64,000 bases of DNA from Daedaleopsis sinensis. Taxonomy: Eukaryota; Basidiomycota; Agaricomycetes; Polyporales; Polyporaceae. The notes under the pieces were generated by a model. That model did not search any database. It saw only the letters and a list, made by a program, of their open reading frames with translations, and was not told the origin of the DNA. The stretch covers positions 1,550,001 to 1,614,000 of the forward strand of contig CM066303.1 of the NCBI GenBank assembly GCA_033807695.1, given 5' to 3'. Positions 14,665-26,100 of the stretch are shown here, piece after piece. The first letter of the stretch is position 1, and each line of letters begins with the position of its first letter. A program made the translations under genes and the position numbers.

Positions 14665-16361
14665 TTAGCGGATGCTCTGCATCTCGAAACAGTACTGAGT
14701 CAAAGGCGACGACACCTGGGTCTCCGACGTCCCTCGAAAGCGCCCCTCTATGAGGTCGGGATCGCGAACGTTGAGCATGAGGCGGGCAATCATTGTCGTG
14801 GCAATGCTACATGGGAGGAAATATAGGGCGAGTCAGTGATCGAACATTCGCGAGAGCAGAGCGATAGTGTCATACACGTTTGTCGTCGTGACGCTGATTC
14901 CTCGAAACGCGGGCTGCGAGAAACATGGAGCAAAAATTGGGGTGAGTGAACACCCGGATGTTTTGCGAGCGAGGCAACCGACCTGTCCCACCTATAGTCG
15001 ATCATCGTCAGAACGGAGTGCGGGCAGGTACGTGTCCGCATCACACTCACCAGACATGTGAGGATATTGGTGAGATGACACGCGAGAAGGACTCTGTCGT
15101 TCATTCGTGAGCTCGAGAACCAACCGCGACCGCGTGTCACGGCACTGCCAACGGAGGGAGACGCACCCGAAGTACAGTGTTCCTTGATTCCCCAATCACG
15201 TCAGTACCTTGAGGCCACACTGACAAGCGAGGGCGACTCACCGTCCCGCAGCATGAGCGTGAAGAGACTCCCGCGCCACCTTTTGCCCAATTGCAACACT
15301 CGCCACGACGTGAGAGTGAATATGAGAACGTCAAAGATGAGAACCATGCCCCAGGCAATGGCTAGATCTGGCAACCCGGATGAGTTGAAGGGGGCAGTAA
15401 CACGATGAACTGGTAGCGCTCATGATGATACTCACAACGCGTCCTGTGAGTAGGGGGTAGGACGCTCAGGTGAGACGCACACAGTCGCACGAGTATCGAC
15501 TCACTGTTGCTTCGACGTCCTAAGGTCGCACTCGTCAATTATCCGCGAGCTCTCTGTGCTATCTGGTCGGTATGCTGTCCACGTGCGGCTGATGGCCCAC
15601 TATGTCACGTTGAGCAGGGAACATGCAATGATCAGTACGGGGTAGATATGAGACTGTATAGAGTTACTTACACCGCTCACGATACAGGCCGCCACGGCCA
15701 TAGCAATAAGCACATACAGCACCTTCCGGCTGCGCTCGTATAGCCCGTATACACGGTATATCTGCAGTGCTGCGGAGAGAGTATCACTGATAGCTATTTT
15801 AAGGAGATGCAGCGGAAGAGCATACTTCCTACGCTGACTTGTGTGGCTGCAGCGAGCACTTGGTGATACATCTGGAGCTTTGAGCACCTTCAGCGTGCAA
15901 TACGACACGTCATCAGCTCCGTCGGTAAGCACGAGATGCAGGTAATCGTTCTCACAGCTAGTCACGACTTGGTTAAGCGTGGCCGATACTGAAGTAAGGG
16001 GATAATATACTTACTGATTGAGAATGACAGCCGTATATCTCGACGATCACAGGTATGTGCCCGAGAAGGGACAGGTAGCGATTGAAATAGTACCCGAATG
16101 CGACCAGAGAGAAGGGGCCCTTCCAGAACCTCTCGAACTCATGCCCGAAGGTGAGGGCATAATCGTAGTATAAGATCGCTGCGCAACGAAAGATCAGTGT
16201 AAAGATCAGAGACCATAAGAGAGCCAGGGGTCGTTCACCGAAAGCAATAGCCGAGGCAACGCGAGTCGCAAAGAAAGATTCTGCGCTGAGGAGTACACAG
16301 TATCAGCTATTGTAGAATTAGGAGCTAGCATCTGAACCAACATCGCTACATCTTCATCCAT
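14665..16361 (-). CDS. DUF6533 integral membrane protein (copy C)
   Basis: A third DUF6533 gene. Start MDEDVAMLVQ at 16361, matching MSGEDAVAAIQ of copy A. Exon 2 gives AESFFATRVASAIAFG, then AILYYDYALTFGHEFERFW and NRYLSLLGHIPVIVE, LQIYRVYGLYERSRKVLYVL, an exon with LLACHLTNILTCL, and the tail IARLMLNVRDPDL. Stop TAA at 14665-14667. Joining exon 1 to exon 2 in the conserved phase requires a GC-AG intron (CAGAT|GCTAGC), unusual here. Otherwise the exon plan follows copies A and E. Function unknown; multi-pass membrane topology is inferred from hydrophobic exons. Confidence 0.75.
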
Positions 16362-17069
16362 CGGAATGGATGTTGAGAATCAAAGGAGCGTCGGCCTGCA
16401 GGGGCCTTTTTGGAAAGGGCATGTGGCAACCTGCTCGTTGGTGACCGGCCTTGGCCTATATATACCTGGGCAGTAGTGCCGATCATCGCCGACGGGATTA
16501 CACGCGACATAAGGTCGGCAGAAATTTGTCAAAGGCGATGTTGCTGTCAATCTAACCGAGTCGGTACAATTGCCGTTTGATGTGGCCCGATGCGGACTTC
16601 GCTGCAGGAAGCGCCAGGCCATGAATATTCGAGGCGGACTGGTCGGAAGGCTGGGCCTTTAGAGTAAGCTGTGAAATTGAGAGGAAAAGAGTCCAGACTA
16701 CTTACAACGGCTATGGCCAGCTGGCAGCATCATTACAGCACCTACTAAGTAGGCTACGTTTGTGGCATCGCAAATGATCAACGAGATCATTGACTCATGA
16801 GCCACAGGGGAACCTGGGCGCCCACGGCATTCGCCGGAACAGGGCGTCTGGCTTTCCTTTTCCAGCTCTTCGTCGCTACCGTCGAGGGCGGCGGGCCTGC
16901 GGTCGTCTTCTAGCTTATATTCACTTTTGACTTGCTACAATTGGTCTTGGTCCGGGGTCATCCTACTGCCTGGAATTCGTCGTCAACGCGCACATCGCCG
17001 TCGAGTCTCACTCCTCCGAGTCAGCACCACTACGATTTGCCGAAGGACGAGTAGTTAGCCGATGGGCTT
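16362..17069. other. Intergenic, no supported gene
   Basis: No family motif in either strand. The right boundary at 17070 is the start of a block also found at 45371. Confidence 0.45.
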
Positions 17070-17336
17070 CTAGGCTGGGCTGACGATCACTGCAATGTGT
17101 CACGAGCCGCTCGACCTGTGGAAGCTGAGAGCAGATCCGACATAGATCGATTGACAACGATGAGATTCGCACCACCTCTATTCTTCCTTTGGCCTCCTCA
17201 CATCCTTCTCGCGCGGCAGACTATATAGAACCCAATCCCAATTATCTTGACAGCTACTATACAAAACGCCTAGCATCAACCATGTCACACGCTCAAAAGA
17301 ACACACTCCGCAGCAGAGACCGCCCAAGCAACTCGT

Positions 17337-17927
17337 TCACGCGATGGCGATCTTCTTCGGGGCCATCTCAGGCGTCGTCCGCGGGAACGTCACCGTCAAG
17401 ACGCCGTCGACCATGGACGCCTTGATCTCCTCAGGCTGCACACACCCGTCAGCAATCCCAATCATGTCGCGAGACTATATACCGCAACGGCGGATGTACG
17501 TACCTTGATGCCCTGGGGGAGCGGCAGCGCCCTCGAGAACTTGCCAAAGCGGCGCTCGCGCACGGCGTAACCCTTCTCGTCGCGCTCGCTGGACACGCTC
17601 GACTCGCCAGCGACGCTCAGGACGCCGTCCTTGACGTCGATCTGGACGTTCTCCTTCTTCAGCCCGGGGAGCTCGAACGTCGCCGTGACGAGGTTTTTGT
17701 CAGGGTCCTCGTGCAGGTCCATCCTGCGTCGCTGTGTCAGCCCCAGGTCCACTGTGGAGGGAGACGGGCGGGGAGGCGGCTTACCTAGGGCGCATGGGCC
17801 GCGGGGCGGCGTTCGCGTTCTCGGAGTTACGGTTGGCGACCGTGCGGGCGTTGAACGCCTCGTCGAAGAGACGGTCGAAGTCGGCGAGGGAGTAGAACGG
17901 CTCGTTGAAGAACGTGGTGAGGGACAT
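17337..17927 (-). CDS. Small heat shock protein, Hsp20/alpha-crystallin family (copy 1)
   Basis: ATP-independent chaperone of 153 residues, presumably cytosolic. Exons: 17785-17927, 17504-17723, 17337-17435. N-terminus MSLTTFFNEPFYSLADFDRLF. The alpha-crystallin domain spans about residues 48-150, with DLHEDPDKNLVTATFELPG, VQIDVKDGVLSVAGE and the family G-V-L-T-V-T-FP strand. The C-terminal I-x-I anchor is IAI before a final Ala. Compared with copies 2 and 3 it lacks a nine-residue insert in the N-terminal arm. A TATA element and a heat shock element lie upstream. The stop TGA (17337-17339) is in unique sequence shared with copy 3 but not copy 2. Confidence 0.92.
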
Positions 17928-18055
17928 CTCGAGTCGTGAAGGTTGTTAGGAGAGTAGAAGAGGGTAGAGGGTAGTGATGAGAAAGAGGAAAGCGGTCGAT
18001 GAACTGTGAACTTGGTATCTTTCGTCTAGCTGAGGAGACATCGTCGAGGGCGCGG

Positions 18056-18064
18056 CCCTATATA
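18056..18064 (-). promoter_or_regulatory. TATA box of sHSP copy 1
   Basis: CCCTATATATG on the plus strand (CATATATAGGG on the coding strand), about 130 nt before the ATG at 17927. It is conserved at the other two sHSP copies. Confidence 0.6.
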
Positions 18065-18083
18065 TGCGTTCAGCACATGCGGT

Positions 18084-18096
18084 GAATATTCGAGAA
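18084..18096 (-). promoter_or_regulatory. Heat shock element of sHSP copy 1
   Basis: Three alternating 5-bp units, GAAnnTTCnnGAA (GAATATTCGAGAA), just upstream of the TATA box. This is the consensus for Hsf1 binding and is conserved in all three sHSP copies. Confidence 0.75.
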
Positions 18097-18190
18097 CAGA
18101 CATACCGAGACCGTGTACCTAATTCATGATGCAAGAGGTGAAGTCATCGCTTGCGACATCAGCTCAGCGCTTGTCCTCTGGATTGTTCTC

Positions 18191-18679
18191 GACACTGGTC
18201 GTCAACTTTCCGGGCATGTTCTCGCACAAGCTCGCTCTCGGCATTCTGCAGCACAAATGGATTGGATTTCATCCTAGAGCGCCAGTCGTACTTGTACATC
18301 GAGGTTCCCGACGTGGCAACGGAGTCGCAGAGGCTAGGTCGTAGCTTTGAGCAACCTCCACATCCGCCTGAGGCAGAAGGAAGCGCCGATAGGTCGTGCT
18401 AGTTGAAGGACCGTCTATCCCCCCGTTCAGTAAGTCGGTCCTCATCATCCACAGACTGAGGTAGCAGTGCTGGGAGAAGTCGCGAACATTCTAATGGAGA
18501 CTGGCCCATGGTTGCCCGAGGTCCAAGGTAGCTACGCAGCAAGATACCACGGTGAGCATCAGCATGACCAACGACCGAATGCTCCACGCACCTGCGGACT
18601 CGTAACGAAACTTCTCGACTTCGGGCGACGCATCGGGATCCAGTACTCGGCCATCTTGGCCGGCTCTGAGAGTCTCCCC
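18191..18679. other. Intergenic, no supported gene
   Basis: A plus-strand open frame starts at 18467 but runs antisense into Med22, and nothing in it is recognisable. Confidence 0.4.
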
Positions 18680-19305
18680 CTAGCCACGCAGTCCCTCGCT
18701 CTCGCTCCCGAGCAACAGCTCGTCGAGCAAAGCCGCGACCTTCTTCTGCGCGTCCGACTTCTCCGCCTGCACGTGCTGCAGCTCGGCGTCGCGCCGCTTC
18801 GCGATCTGCGCCTCGTCCGAGAGGAGGAGGAGGAGCTTCATGGAGTGGATGGTCGACATGAGCGAATTCGCCGCCCGTATCTACACGGAGTGCTCAGTGC
18901 TCAGTGTGTGCACATAGGACAGGGGCACGAGGGGCAAGCAAGGGAGGGCGTAGGAAGAAAGGGACACGGAGGACGTACCATGGACTCTGCGCGGCACTGC
19001 GCTTGGAACGACTCCTGCGCGATGCGGAACTTGTCCTTGTCGCCGATCTGCCAGTAACCAGTAAGTCGACCAGGACACTAGGCTACGTCCAAGCCACGTA
19101 CCGTCGCGAGCGAGACGATGTCCGCCATGCCGTCGACGAGTGTCTCGATCTCTACGTCGACGCGTTTGTTCCATTCCTCCTCGACCGCGTCCAGGTACTG
19201 GTCAGATGTCTGGTCGACCGACGCTTGCTGGGACTGTCGCTGGAGGAGCTTTGCGGTGGGAAGAGCAGAAGGGCGAGATACGTCGGTCTGGGGTACTTCT
19301 GACAT
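18680..19305 (-). CDS. MED22: Mediator complex subunit 22 (Surf5 family)
   Basis: Subunit of the Mediator head module, which bridges transcription factors and RNA polymerase II in the nucleus. Exons: 19102-19305, 18979-19047, 18680-18880, giving 157 residues, a usual length for Med22. Start MSEVPQTDVSRPSALPTAK. The domain has the typical long helices: QYLDAVEEEWNKRVDVEIET, a middle FRIAQESFQAQCRAESMIRA, and SLMSTIHSMKLLLLLSDEAQ, then a coiled-coil tail ending GSESEGLRG. Introns are 54 and 98 nt. Transcribed in the same direction as the downstream-numbered OSBP gene. Family assignment rests on the overall helix pattern and the RAxxMIRAxxSLM stretch. Confidence 0.85.
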
Positions 19306-19704
19306 GGTCCCTGAGATTCTGAAAGCGAAGAAAAACGAGTTGACGATGCCCTTGGGCAATGGACTGAGCAGAAGACCGGGCAGTCACGAACCACCCTTGT
19401 CCACGGTGCCTAACTGATAGATAAGATTAAAGAGTTTGGGCGGCTATCTAATCTATATCGAGTCCTCTCCCCCTCACTGTGCACTGGGATATCCATAGCT
19501 GTAGGTTCTCGCACGCAATATCCACGAAGCACGAGAACCGTAGATCAAGTGGTCATTCCTGATGTCATTTCAAGGCTAGATAGTCCGGGGCTATGGTATG
19601 GATTACATTCTAGGAATCGCAGAGTCACATTCAAACACGAGCTGCAGGCTCAACGTGCCACACCGTCCGTCGCTGCGCACGCGGCTCCGACACGGCCAAC
19701 CGCG
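19306..19704. other. Intergenic spacer
   Basis: Short spacer between the Med22 start and the 3' end of the oxysterol-binding protein gene; probably both the Med22 promoter and the OSBP 3' region. No clear TATA box. Confidence 0.4.
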
Positions 19705-22219
19705 CTAGGCGGCGAGAGCAGACGGCGTCTTCGGGTGGTTGTGCTGGAAGACGTAGGTGTCCTCGGTCGGCGGCGCGCCGTTGAACAGCTTCGCGAGGCG
19801 CTCGTACACCGGGTCCGACGGGATGTGCACGAAGTGCCGCAGCTCCCAAGTACTGCCCACGGCCTGCTCGTCACGCCGACGCTGCCGCTGGTCGTTCTGA
19901 ATGCGGTGGACCATGTGTGAGCGAGGGGTTTGCATAGCTGGTGTGGGGGGCGCAGACACGCACCTCGATCTTGCTCTTCTCCCGGCTGGCGGTCTCGTAG
20001 TCACCCTCGCGGATTCCACGGGCGACGTGCTGCCACAGCTTCCTGCTCTCGAACTCATCCATCTCCTCGATCGGCCCCACATTCACCTCCTCTTTGGGGG
20101 ATGTTACGTCGGTGAAGACCTCGCCAGTGTCTAGGTCCTTTGAAACTTCGTGCCAGACACCTTCATATTTCTTGACGGGGTGCGTAGAGCCGGGTCCAGT
20201 GAGGAGCGCCTTGAACGAGTGCGAGCGGCCGGAGAAGTAGCCCTTGCCCTTGTACTCGATCTTCCATGCGCCTCAGCGCCAGGCCCGTGAAGCGATCACA
20301 AGTGGGCACGCACCGTGGACAGCCATCCAGACGAGCTCTGGATGTATGATGTCTCCGAAAGCTCGATGTACGGGGACCCGTACCAGAGTCCGTCGATGCG
20401 CAGTCGAGGGAGGGTGATGAGGAACTCCTCCTTGCCGCCACCCGGAAGGTCGACCGTCAAGATCGCATGGCCAATCTGCTTGACGATGATGCTGCCACCG
20501 GAGAAGCTCGTCTTCTGTGCGCTGTGCCCCTGGAGAGCGAGACCCTTCGTGGGGTTGCAGATGTAGTACGCGGTGATAGGCGGGTGGTGGGAGACTTGTT
20601 CTACTACGAGATGTGTCTGGCCACGACCGCCGAGGTCGGGCCAACTACCATAGAAGAGTCTGGGGATTGTAGATGAGTGGCGCGATCAGTCAAGGTAAAT
20701 AGTGGGGGTCAGAGTAGGCGATTTTTATGCGAGTTTTGAAGGTTATTCTGGTGTCTCCAACGATAATCGAGGTAGAAAATCGAGGGCTGGCTGGGACCTT
20801 TCATTTTTGACACGCTGGCCGACGACTACAAGGGCCTGAGATCCACGTCGCACAACCGTCTCGACGTTCCAAATTGCAAGATCCGCGGGGGTCCGAACAG
20901 ATTCATATGCGATTGTGTGGACGACGCATCTCTGATTCCGAGGCAAAATCGCCTACTCTGACCTCCACTTTGAATAGGGAGGTTAGAGTGGGCGATTTGA
21001 AGACATTTGGCTTCCTTGACCTCCCCAATTGATTTTTGCCGCTAACACAAGAGTATTAACTCTGCTGTGAGGGCTCTTCGGCCCCATCGAACATCGTGAG
21101 AAGCAGAATCGCGCTTCTCGGTCCCAACAGCTCCTCAGAGCCATCGGGGTCAGACCCTATAAGTCATATCAAGCTCCGCACCAGTCCACACCCAGTTCCA
21201 CTTGGTAAGGACAGGCACTGGACTGGGCGGCTTGGACTGCACTTTCAACTGGAAGGGTGCAGACACAGACGACCCTATCACGTGTTGACCCTGAGCAGAC
21301 CCGGGTCAAGGTCCTTGGGGTCAGGAAGTCGAGGTTTGACCAGCCCTTCTCGAAGACGATTATCGCGTCGCCAGAATCCGTTCAAAATCGCCTCGCCGTC
21401 GTGTCCGTGTGCCAGGGCGTCCAGGGGGGCGGAGCCCGTCCAGAATCGCTTCAAATCGCCACTCTGACCTCCCTAACGAGTGAGAAGCACGTACTCTCCG
21501 AGGACAGGGTTTAGCGGTCTAGCTAATGAATTAATGGATGATGATGAAGAAGCATATAAGGGCACGCACTTCTTCTCGGAACCCAGCTTCTCATTGCGTG
21601 ACGTGTATTGACCTTTGAGTGTGCTCTGGCGACCGGGGTCGTATCCAACGTCCGTGAACGGACTGAGGGCGTACTCACGATAAACCATTTTAGTACAGCA
21701 ATTGACCTCTCCTTCTCCGTCTTTGCGTCCGCGATCGCTGCAAAAACGCCCGGCCGCTCGCACCAATACGCTGTTGAATCGCGGTCAAAATCATAGTGTT
21801 GGGATCTTCACAGCGTGGGGAGCGTACCAGGGAACTCGGTGAGCGAGATGGGGGAGAGAATGAAGGGCGGGGCAGTCAAGGACGAGAGGTCTCCGGAGAA
21901 GGATGCGATCCTGCGCGAGAGCCAAGCCCAGGACCGTGAGGTTCGCGTTCGTAATGGCCAGATCGTATCGGGTTGGATGAGGAGGACCACTTACGACTTC
22001 AAGAAGGTCGCCCAGCTGCTCTTCTGCGCGTTGGGCACTCCCTGAGCATGTCGACAGTCGTGATGGGATGGAGGAAAGGCGGAGAGGTAATTCCGTTCGT
22101 CGGGATGGTGGACCAGAGTCGAGGCAATCATGACGCAGTGTGTCAGCGGTCTGGTGTCAGTCTGGCCGAGGGAGACGCACCTCGCCTGGGAGTTCGCTCG
22201 GGGTCGCAGTTCCAGACAT
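19705..22219 (-). CDS. Oxysterol-binding protein, Osh4/Kes1-like
   Basis: Lipid-transfer protein of the OSBP-related family, exchanging sterol and PI4P between membranes. Nine coding exons: 22181-22219, 21995-22041, 21828-21910, 21679-21770, 21570-21625, a 24-nt microexon 21495-21518, 20314-20659, 19964-20260, 19705-19896. Together they give 391 residues, typical of short ORD-only members. Landmarks: APPFILSPISLTEFP lid region, KPLNPVLGE split across the microexon, the family signature EQVSHHPP, IEYKGKGYFSG, and LWQHVARGI near the end. There is no PH or ankyrin domain. The intron at 20660-21494 is 835 nt and filled by MITE-like sequence, whereas other introns are about 50-100 nt. Frames join perfectly, so splicing probably still works. 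Confidence 0.9.
20701..20969. mobile_element. MITE-like inverted-repeat element 1 in OSBP intron
   Basis: Left arm 20707-20726 (GGTCAGAGTAGGCGATTTTT) and right arm 20945-20963 are perfect inverted repeats over 19 nt, extending a few more with one mismatch. About 265 nt, no coding capacity. Its ends resemble those of element 2 next to it. Confidence 0.75.
20975..21475. mobile_element. MITE-like element 2 with TA target duplication
   Basis: Terminal arms 20977-21002 (GGGAGGTTAGAGTGGG then CGATTTGAAG) and 21449-21473 are inverted repeats with few mismatches. Each end is flanked by TA (20975-20976 and 21474-21475), the target duplication of Tc1/mariner-type and related elements. About 497 nt, non-coding, non-autonomous. 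It lies directly beside element 1 in the same intron. Confidence 0.8.
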
Positions 22220-23136
22220 TACGGTCGTAGAGTGTGGATTAGAGGACAATGCAGGGGTCGAGGAGAGGGATAGGAGAGAAGATGAGATCGTCGTCGTCGT
22301 TGCGGGGTGATGTTCACCTAAACGCCCGGGGCTGTGAAGCGGTGGCTGACGTAGGGAGGAGCTCACCAACTTGATTCCAATAGTACTATGACCGATTCGT
22401 CTATCGTTGAATTACAGTTTCAGGTACTTACAGGCCACAGAGAAGAGATTGTAGTGACTGCCACACAATGAGTGAGCAGGCGGGAAAGGGTCAATAACTT
22501 CAAGTCGTAACAAGGCCGCGCGCTAATACGCGAGCACGCCGCAGAGCTGGTCTCGTACCCACTGTATGTTTGACCTTGGACCTTGGAAACACAGATCAGT
22601 AGGTGTAGCTACATCTGAACCAGATTCAGGCGACGCTTGAGGCCTGAGGCCTGAGGCCTGAGGCTTGAAGGGGACAGCGATGCGGGTGTGAGTGAAAAAA
22701 TGGCAAGTCTAGGTAATAGTGATCTGAGCAGCGCTAATGGCACGAGTGCCGCCACTGCAGCTCCTCAACTTACCATTAATGACCGGCGGCTCGAAGGCAT
22801 CTTTCAATTATATGCGTGTTGCTGTTGAGACGACTCCCGACATCATTCCCATCCTCTATATAGTCCCCTCGCTCACATTACTTACACAAGTATTTGCTAG
22901 TCAAACCAGTCTTAAGTTCTTCGAATTCTATGCGGTTACGTCATGCGCAAAGAAGCGCGCTTTCGTTACATAGCCGAAGGCTTGACGTCCGCGAGCCAAC
23001 CGCGACCAGCTACGACGACTTTCGACTTGGACACTTGACCTGGTCTACGATCAGCTACGACGACTGTCTACACGGAGGTCACTCCGTATTCTCTACTTGG
23101 AGAACGACCTCTAATCGTCGCGAAAAGCAAACGACC
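22220..23136. other. Intergenic between OSBP and METTL14-like genes
   Basis: Divergent promoter region. No supported gene. Contains a heptamer repeat at 22636-22668. A plus-strand frame runs from 22894 into the METTL14-like gene, but the first in-frame part lacks conservation cues, so the ATG at 23137 is preferred. Confidence 0.45.
22636..22668. repeat. Heptanucleotide repeat, CCTGAGG type
   Basis: CTTGAGG, three CCTGAGG units and a degenerate CTTGAAG: the same heptamer as at 12603-12630. Confidence 0.85.
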
Positions 23137-26100
23137 ATGAGCGCGACAACGACTGAATGTCTCGCTTCCGGGAACGAGCTCCTTGCCTCCCACAACGCAC
23201 TAGTCTCTCGTATCCGCAACACACAACAGTACTACCGGCGACAACTCAAGTCTCTTCCCTCTCCACCCACCGCGATTCTCAAGCTTCCCCTCATCCCAAC
23301 TCCGCCGCGCTCGCCGTCGCCGTCGCCGCCGTCCTCGCCCCTCATCTCGTCGCCCCCCAAACCGCACCGCCCGGACCTCCCGCCTGCGAAACGCGCGCGC
23401 GTCGCGCGATACAGCAACTATGTACCAGAGGAGGAGACGATCCGCAACGACTACTCGCAGCGCTATGTCGACGGAGGAGAGTGGCCGCAGAACTGGGTGC
23501 TGGGCGCGGACCCATACCACCGGTTTGAGGAGTGAGTGCTCCTTCGTGTTCGTTCCGCCCCCATGTACCCTCGAGTTTGTGCATGTGCAATCTGCAATTG
23601 TACGTTAGTCTCGTCACCGGCTGTTCGGGGCACGTCTCTGTCTCGGTCGAAAAAGGCAGGAGAAGAGGCACCGAGACAGAGACATGTCCTGCTACGTCTC
23701 ACCGTTTGTCTAGTTGTGATTACCGGATATCCTGCTGGTACATGCTGAAAATATACCGCAACCCCGCGTAAATCGTGGATATATCCCAAATGCCTCGTGT
23801 TTTCAGCTTGTATCTGCCGGTTATATTAGTTGAAGACCCGGTGTCTAGTGACTTTCGTAAGATGGGTGGGGATTTGTCACAGTCTCGCGCCTTGTTGAAC
23901 TCGGGCTATCCGTTCTCTCGAGTCTGCGCGTTGGCAGCTCAGGCTTACAGCGTCATGCAGCTAGTAACTGTATGCGCGACGCCGGCGTCAGTGAGACTTC
24001 TTCACTCACCCTTCAACCTGTTGCGTCGCGCATACAGGCAGTCTGGCGAGGACGCGGTTAACGTTACAGTCTGGTCTGTTAGTGTTAAAACAGTGCGTCG
24101 CACACGGCACGATATGTCGCGCGTATGGTATCACTTATTCGCGTATGGATGTCGCGCTCACGCAGAGCAACGGTCGATGGTAGTCGCTGGACTCGATGTC
24201 ACGGCTTGCGCAAACGTCAAAAGTATCCGGGGGCATTGAGCGATGTATTTACTCGTTACATCACGGTTATACCATGGTCAAAGTCCATGCGTCTCTCGTG
24301 TGTTGCGTGTAACCACAATGTGTAACCAGGATGCGACACACTGGCAAAGGAAATTGGGATTCTACCCGCGCCATAACCACTGTGTAACGACTCGTTACAT
24401 TAGTCCATGCCCTCAGTGTTTTAATCGCGGGGCGGCACGCTGGGCGCGACAGTGACATGGTGACACGTCGCCACTCGTCTATACGAATTTCACCAGACGG
24501 TTAGAATATGTCTCTTTCTCTTCCTTGCTCTCCCCTCTCGTTGCCTTTTTGAGACGCACCCTAATCGGCTGGGCACGAGACTATGTGTACGTGCAATTAG
24601 CACCGTTAGACCGCGTGAATGCTACCGAGTAGACATGCAGACTGACGCATTTCACACCCAGGTATCCCAAGCAGCAGAGATTACTAGCTATGAAGAAGGC
24701 CACCGTCGCCGCGCACGCGCTACCCCCAACATTCCTTCCGTATTCCGAACTCTCCTCATTACAGGGTGCCAAGTTCGACGTGATCCTGATCGACCCTCCA
24801 TTATCCTCGTCGTTCACCTGGGACGACCTCCAAGAACTCCCGATACCGGCTCTCTCAGCCGACCCTTCTTTCGTGTTCCTGTGGGTTGGAAGCGGATATG
24901 GCGAGGGCCTGGAGCGCGGGCGCGAGATCATGGCGAAGTGGGGCTTCCGCCGCTGCGAGGATATCGTGTGGGTGAAGACGAACCACACGTCCAACAAGGG
25001 CCCGGGGGTGCGTTCTGCGGTGCGGTTTTGTGTGCGCGAAGTTGCTGAGACGAGACCGCGTGCAGACAGACCCGCCGACGAGCTCCCTACTCACGCGCAC
25101 GAAGCAACATTGTCTGATGGGCATCCGCGGCACCGTCCGCCGGTCCTCGGACAGCTGGTTTGTGCACTGCAACGTCGGTGCGTATCGGCCCACGGTCGTT
25201 TCCTGCCAACGCAATTGACGCAACCTCCCGCAGACACGGACGTATTGATTTGGGAAGGTGACGCCTCCGACCCCAGCCTGAAGCCCCCGGAGATGTACAC
25301 GCTCATCGAGAATTTCTGCCTCGGCCTACGCCGCCTCGAGATCTTCGGTCGCGCGCGGACCGCCCGCCGCGGGTGGGTGACCGCCCTCGCGGACGGCGAA
25401 GAGGACCGCATCGAGGAGGGCATGACGCTCGGCGACGGCGACGGGACGGACGAGCTGCAGGAGGGCGCGCGCCGATGGAACAAGGACGCGTGGGAGACGC
25501 ACCTCAAGGACCTCGTCGCGGGTGCCGGGCCCGGCGCGAAGCTCGTCGTCCCCGCCACGCCCGAGATCGACGCGCTGCGGCCGAAGTCGCCCGTGCGCGG
25601 CGGGCCCGCGCATGCGGGCGCAGGGATGATGAACGGTCCCGGGCCCGGGAGCTCGCCCATGCAGCTCCCGATGGCCATGGCGGGCGGCGGCGGCCCTCCC
25701 GGGCCCCAAGGGCAAGGCGGACGCGGCGGCGGTGGCGGGTTCGGAAACCAGAACCGCATGATGGGCCCGCCGATGGTGCCGATGAACGGGATGGCGGATA
25801 TGGGCGGGATGGGCATGATGGGCTGGCCGGGCGAGATGGGCGGGATGGGCAGCCTCGGGATCAATGTCGGCATGGGCGGGATGGGCATGAATGGCATGAA
25901 CGGGATGGGTGGGATGGGCGGTATGAACGGCATGAACGGCATGAACGTCAACGCGATGGGGATGGGGATGGGCGTCGGGCAGCAGGGCATGAGCTTTGCC
26001 GGCGGCGGGTCCGGCGGTCGGTTCGGGGGCGGGTTCGATGGCGGGATGGGGATGGGCGGCGGCAACATGGGCGGTGGAGGCATGGGGTGGATGGGCAACG

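Larger units (their letters stand above)
17070..18190. repeat. Segmental duplication unit carrying sHSP copy 1
   Basis: From CTAGGCTGGG at 17070 the sequence is collinear with 45371 onward: 3' flank, complete sHSP gene, promoter with heat shock element, and upstream DNA to about 18190 (similar to about 46545). Coding parts are roughly 90 percent alike by eye. The 3' flank (17070-17340) is almost identical. Confidence 0.8.
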
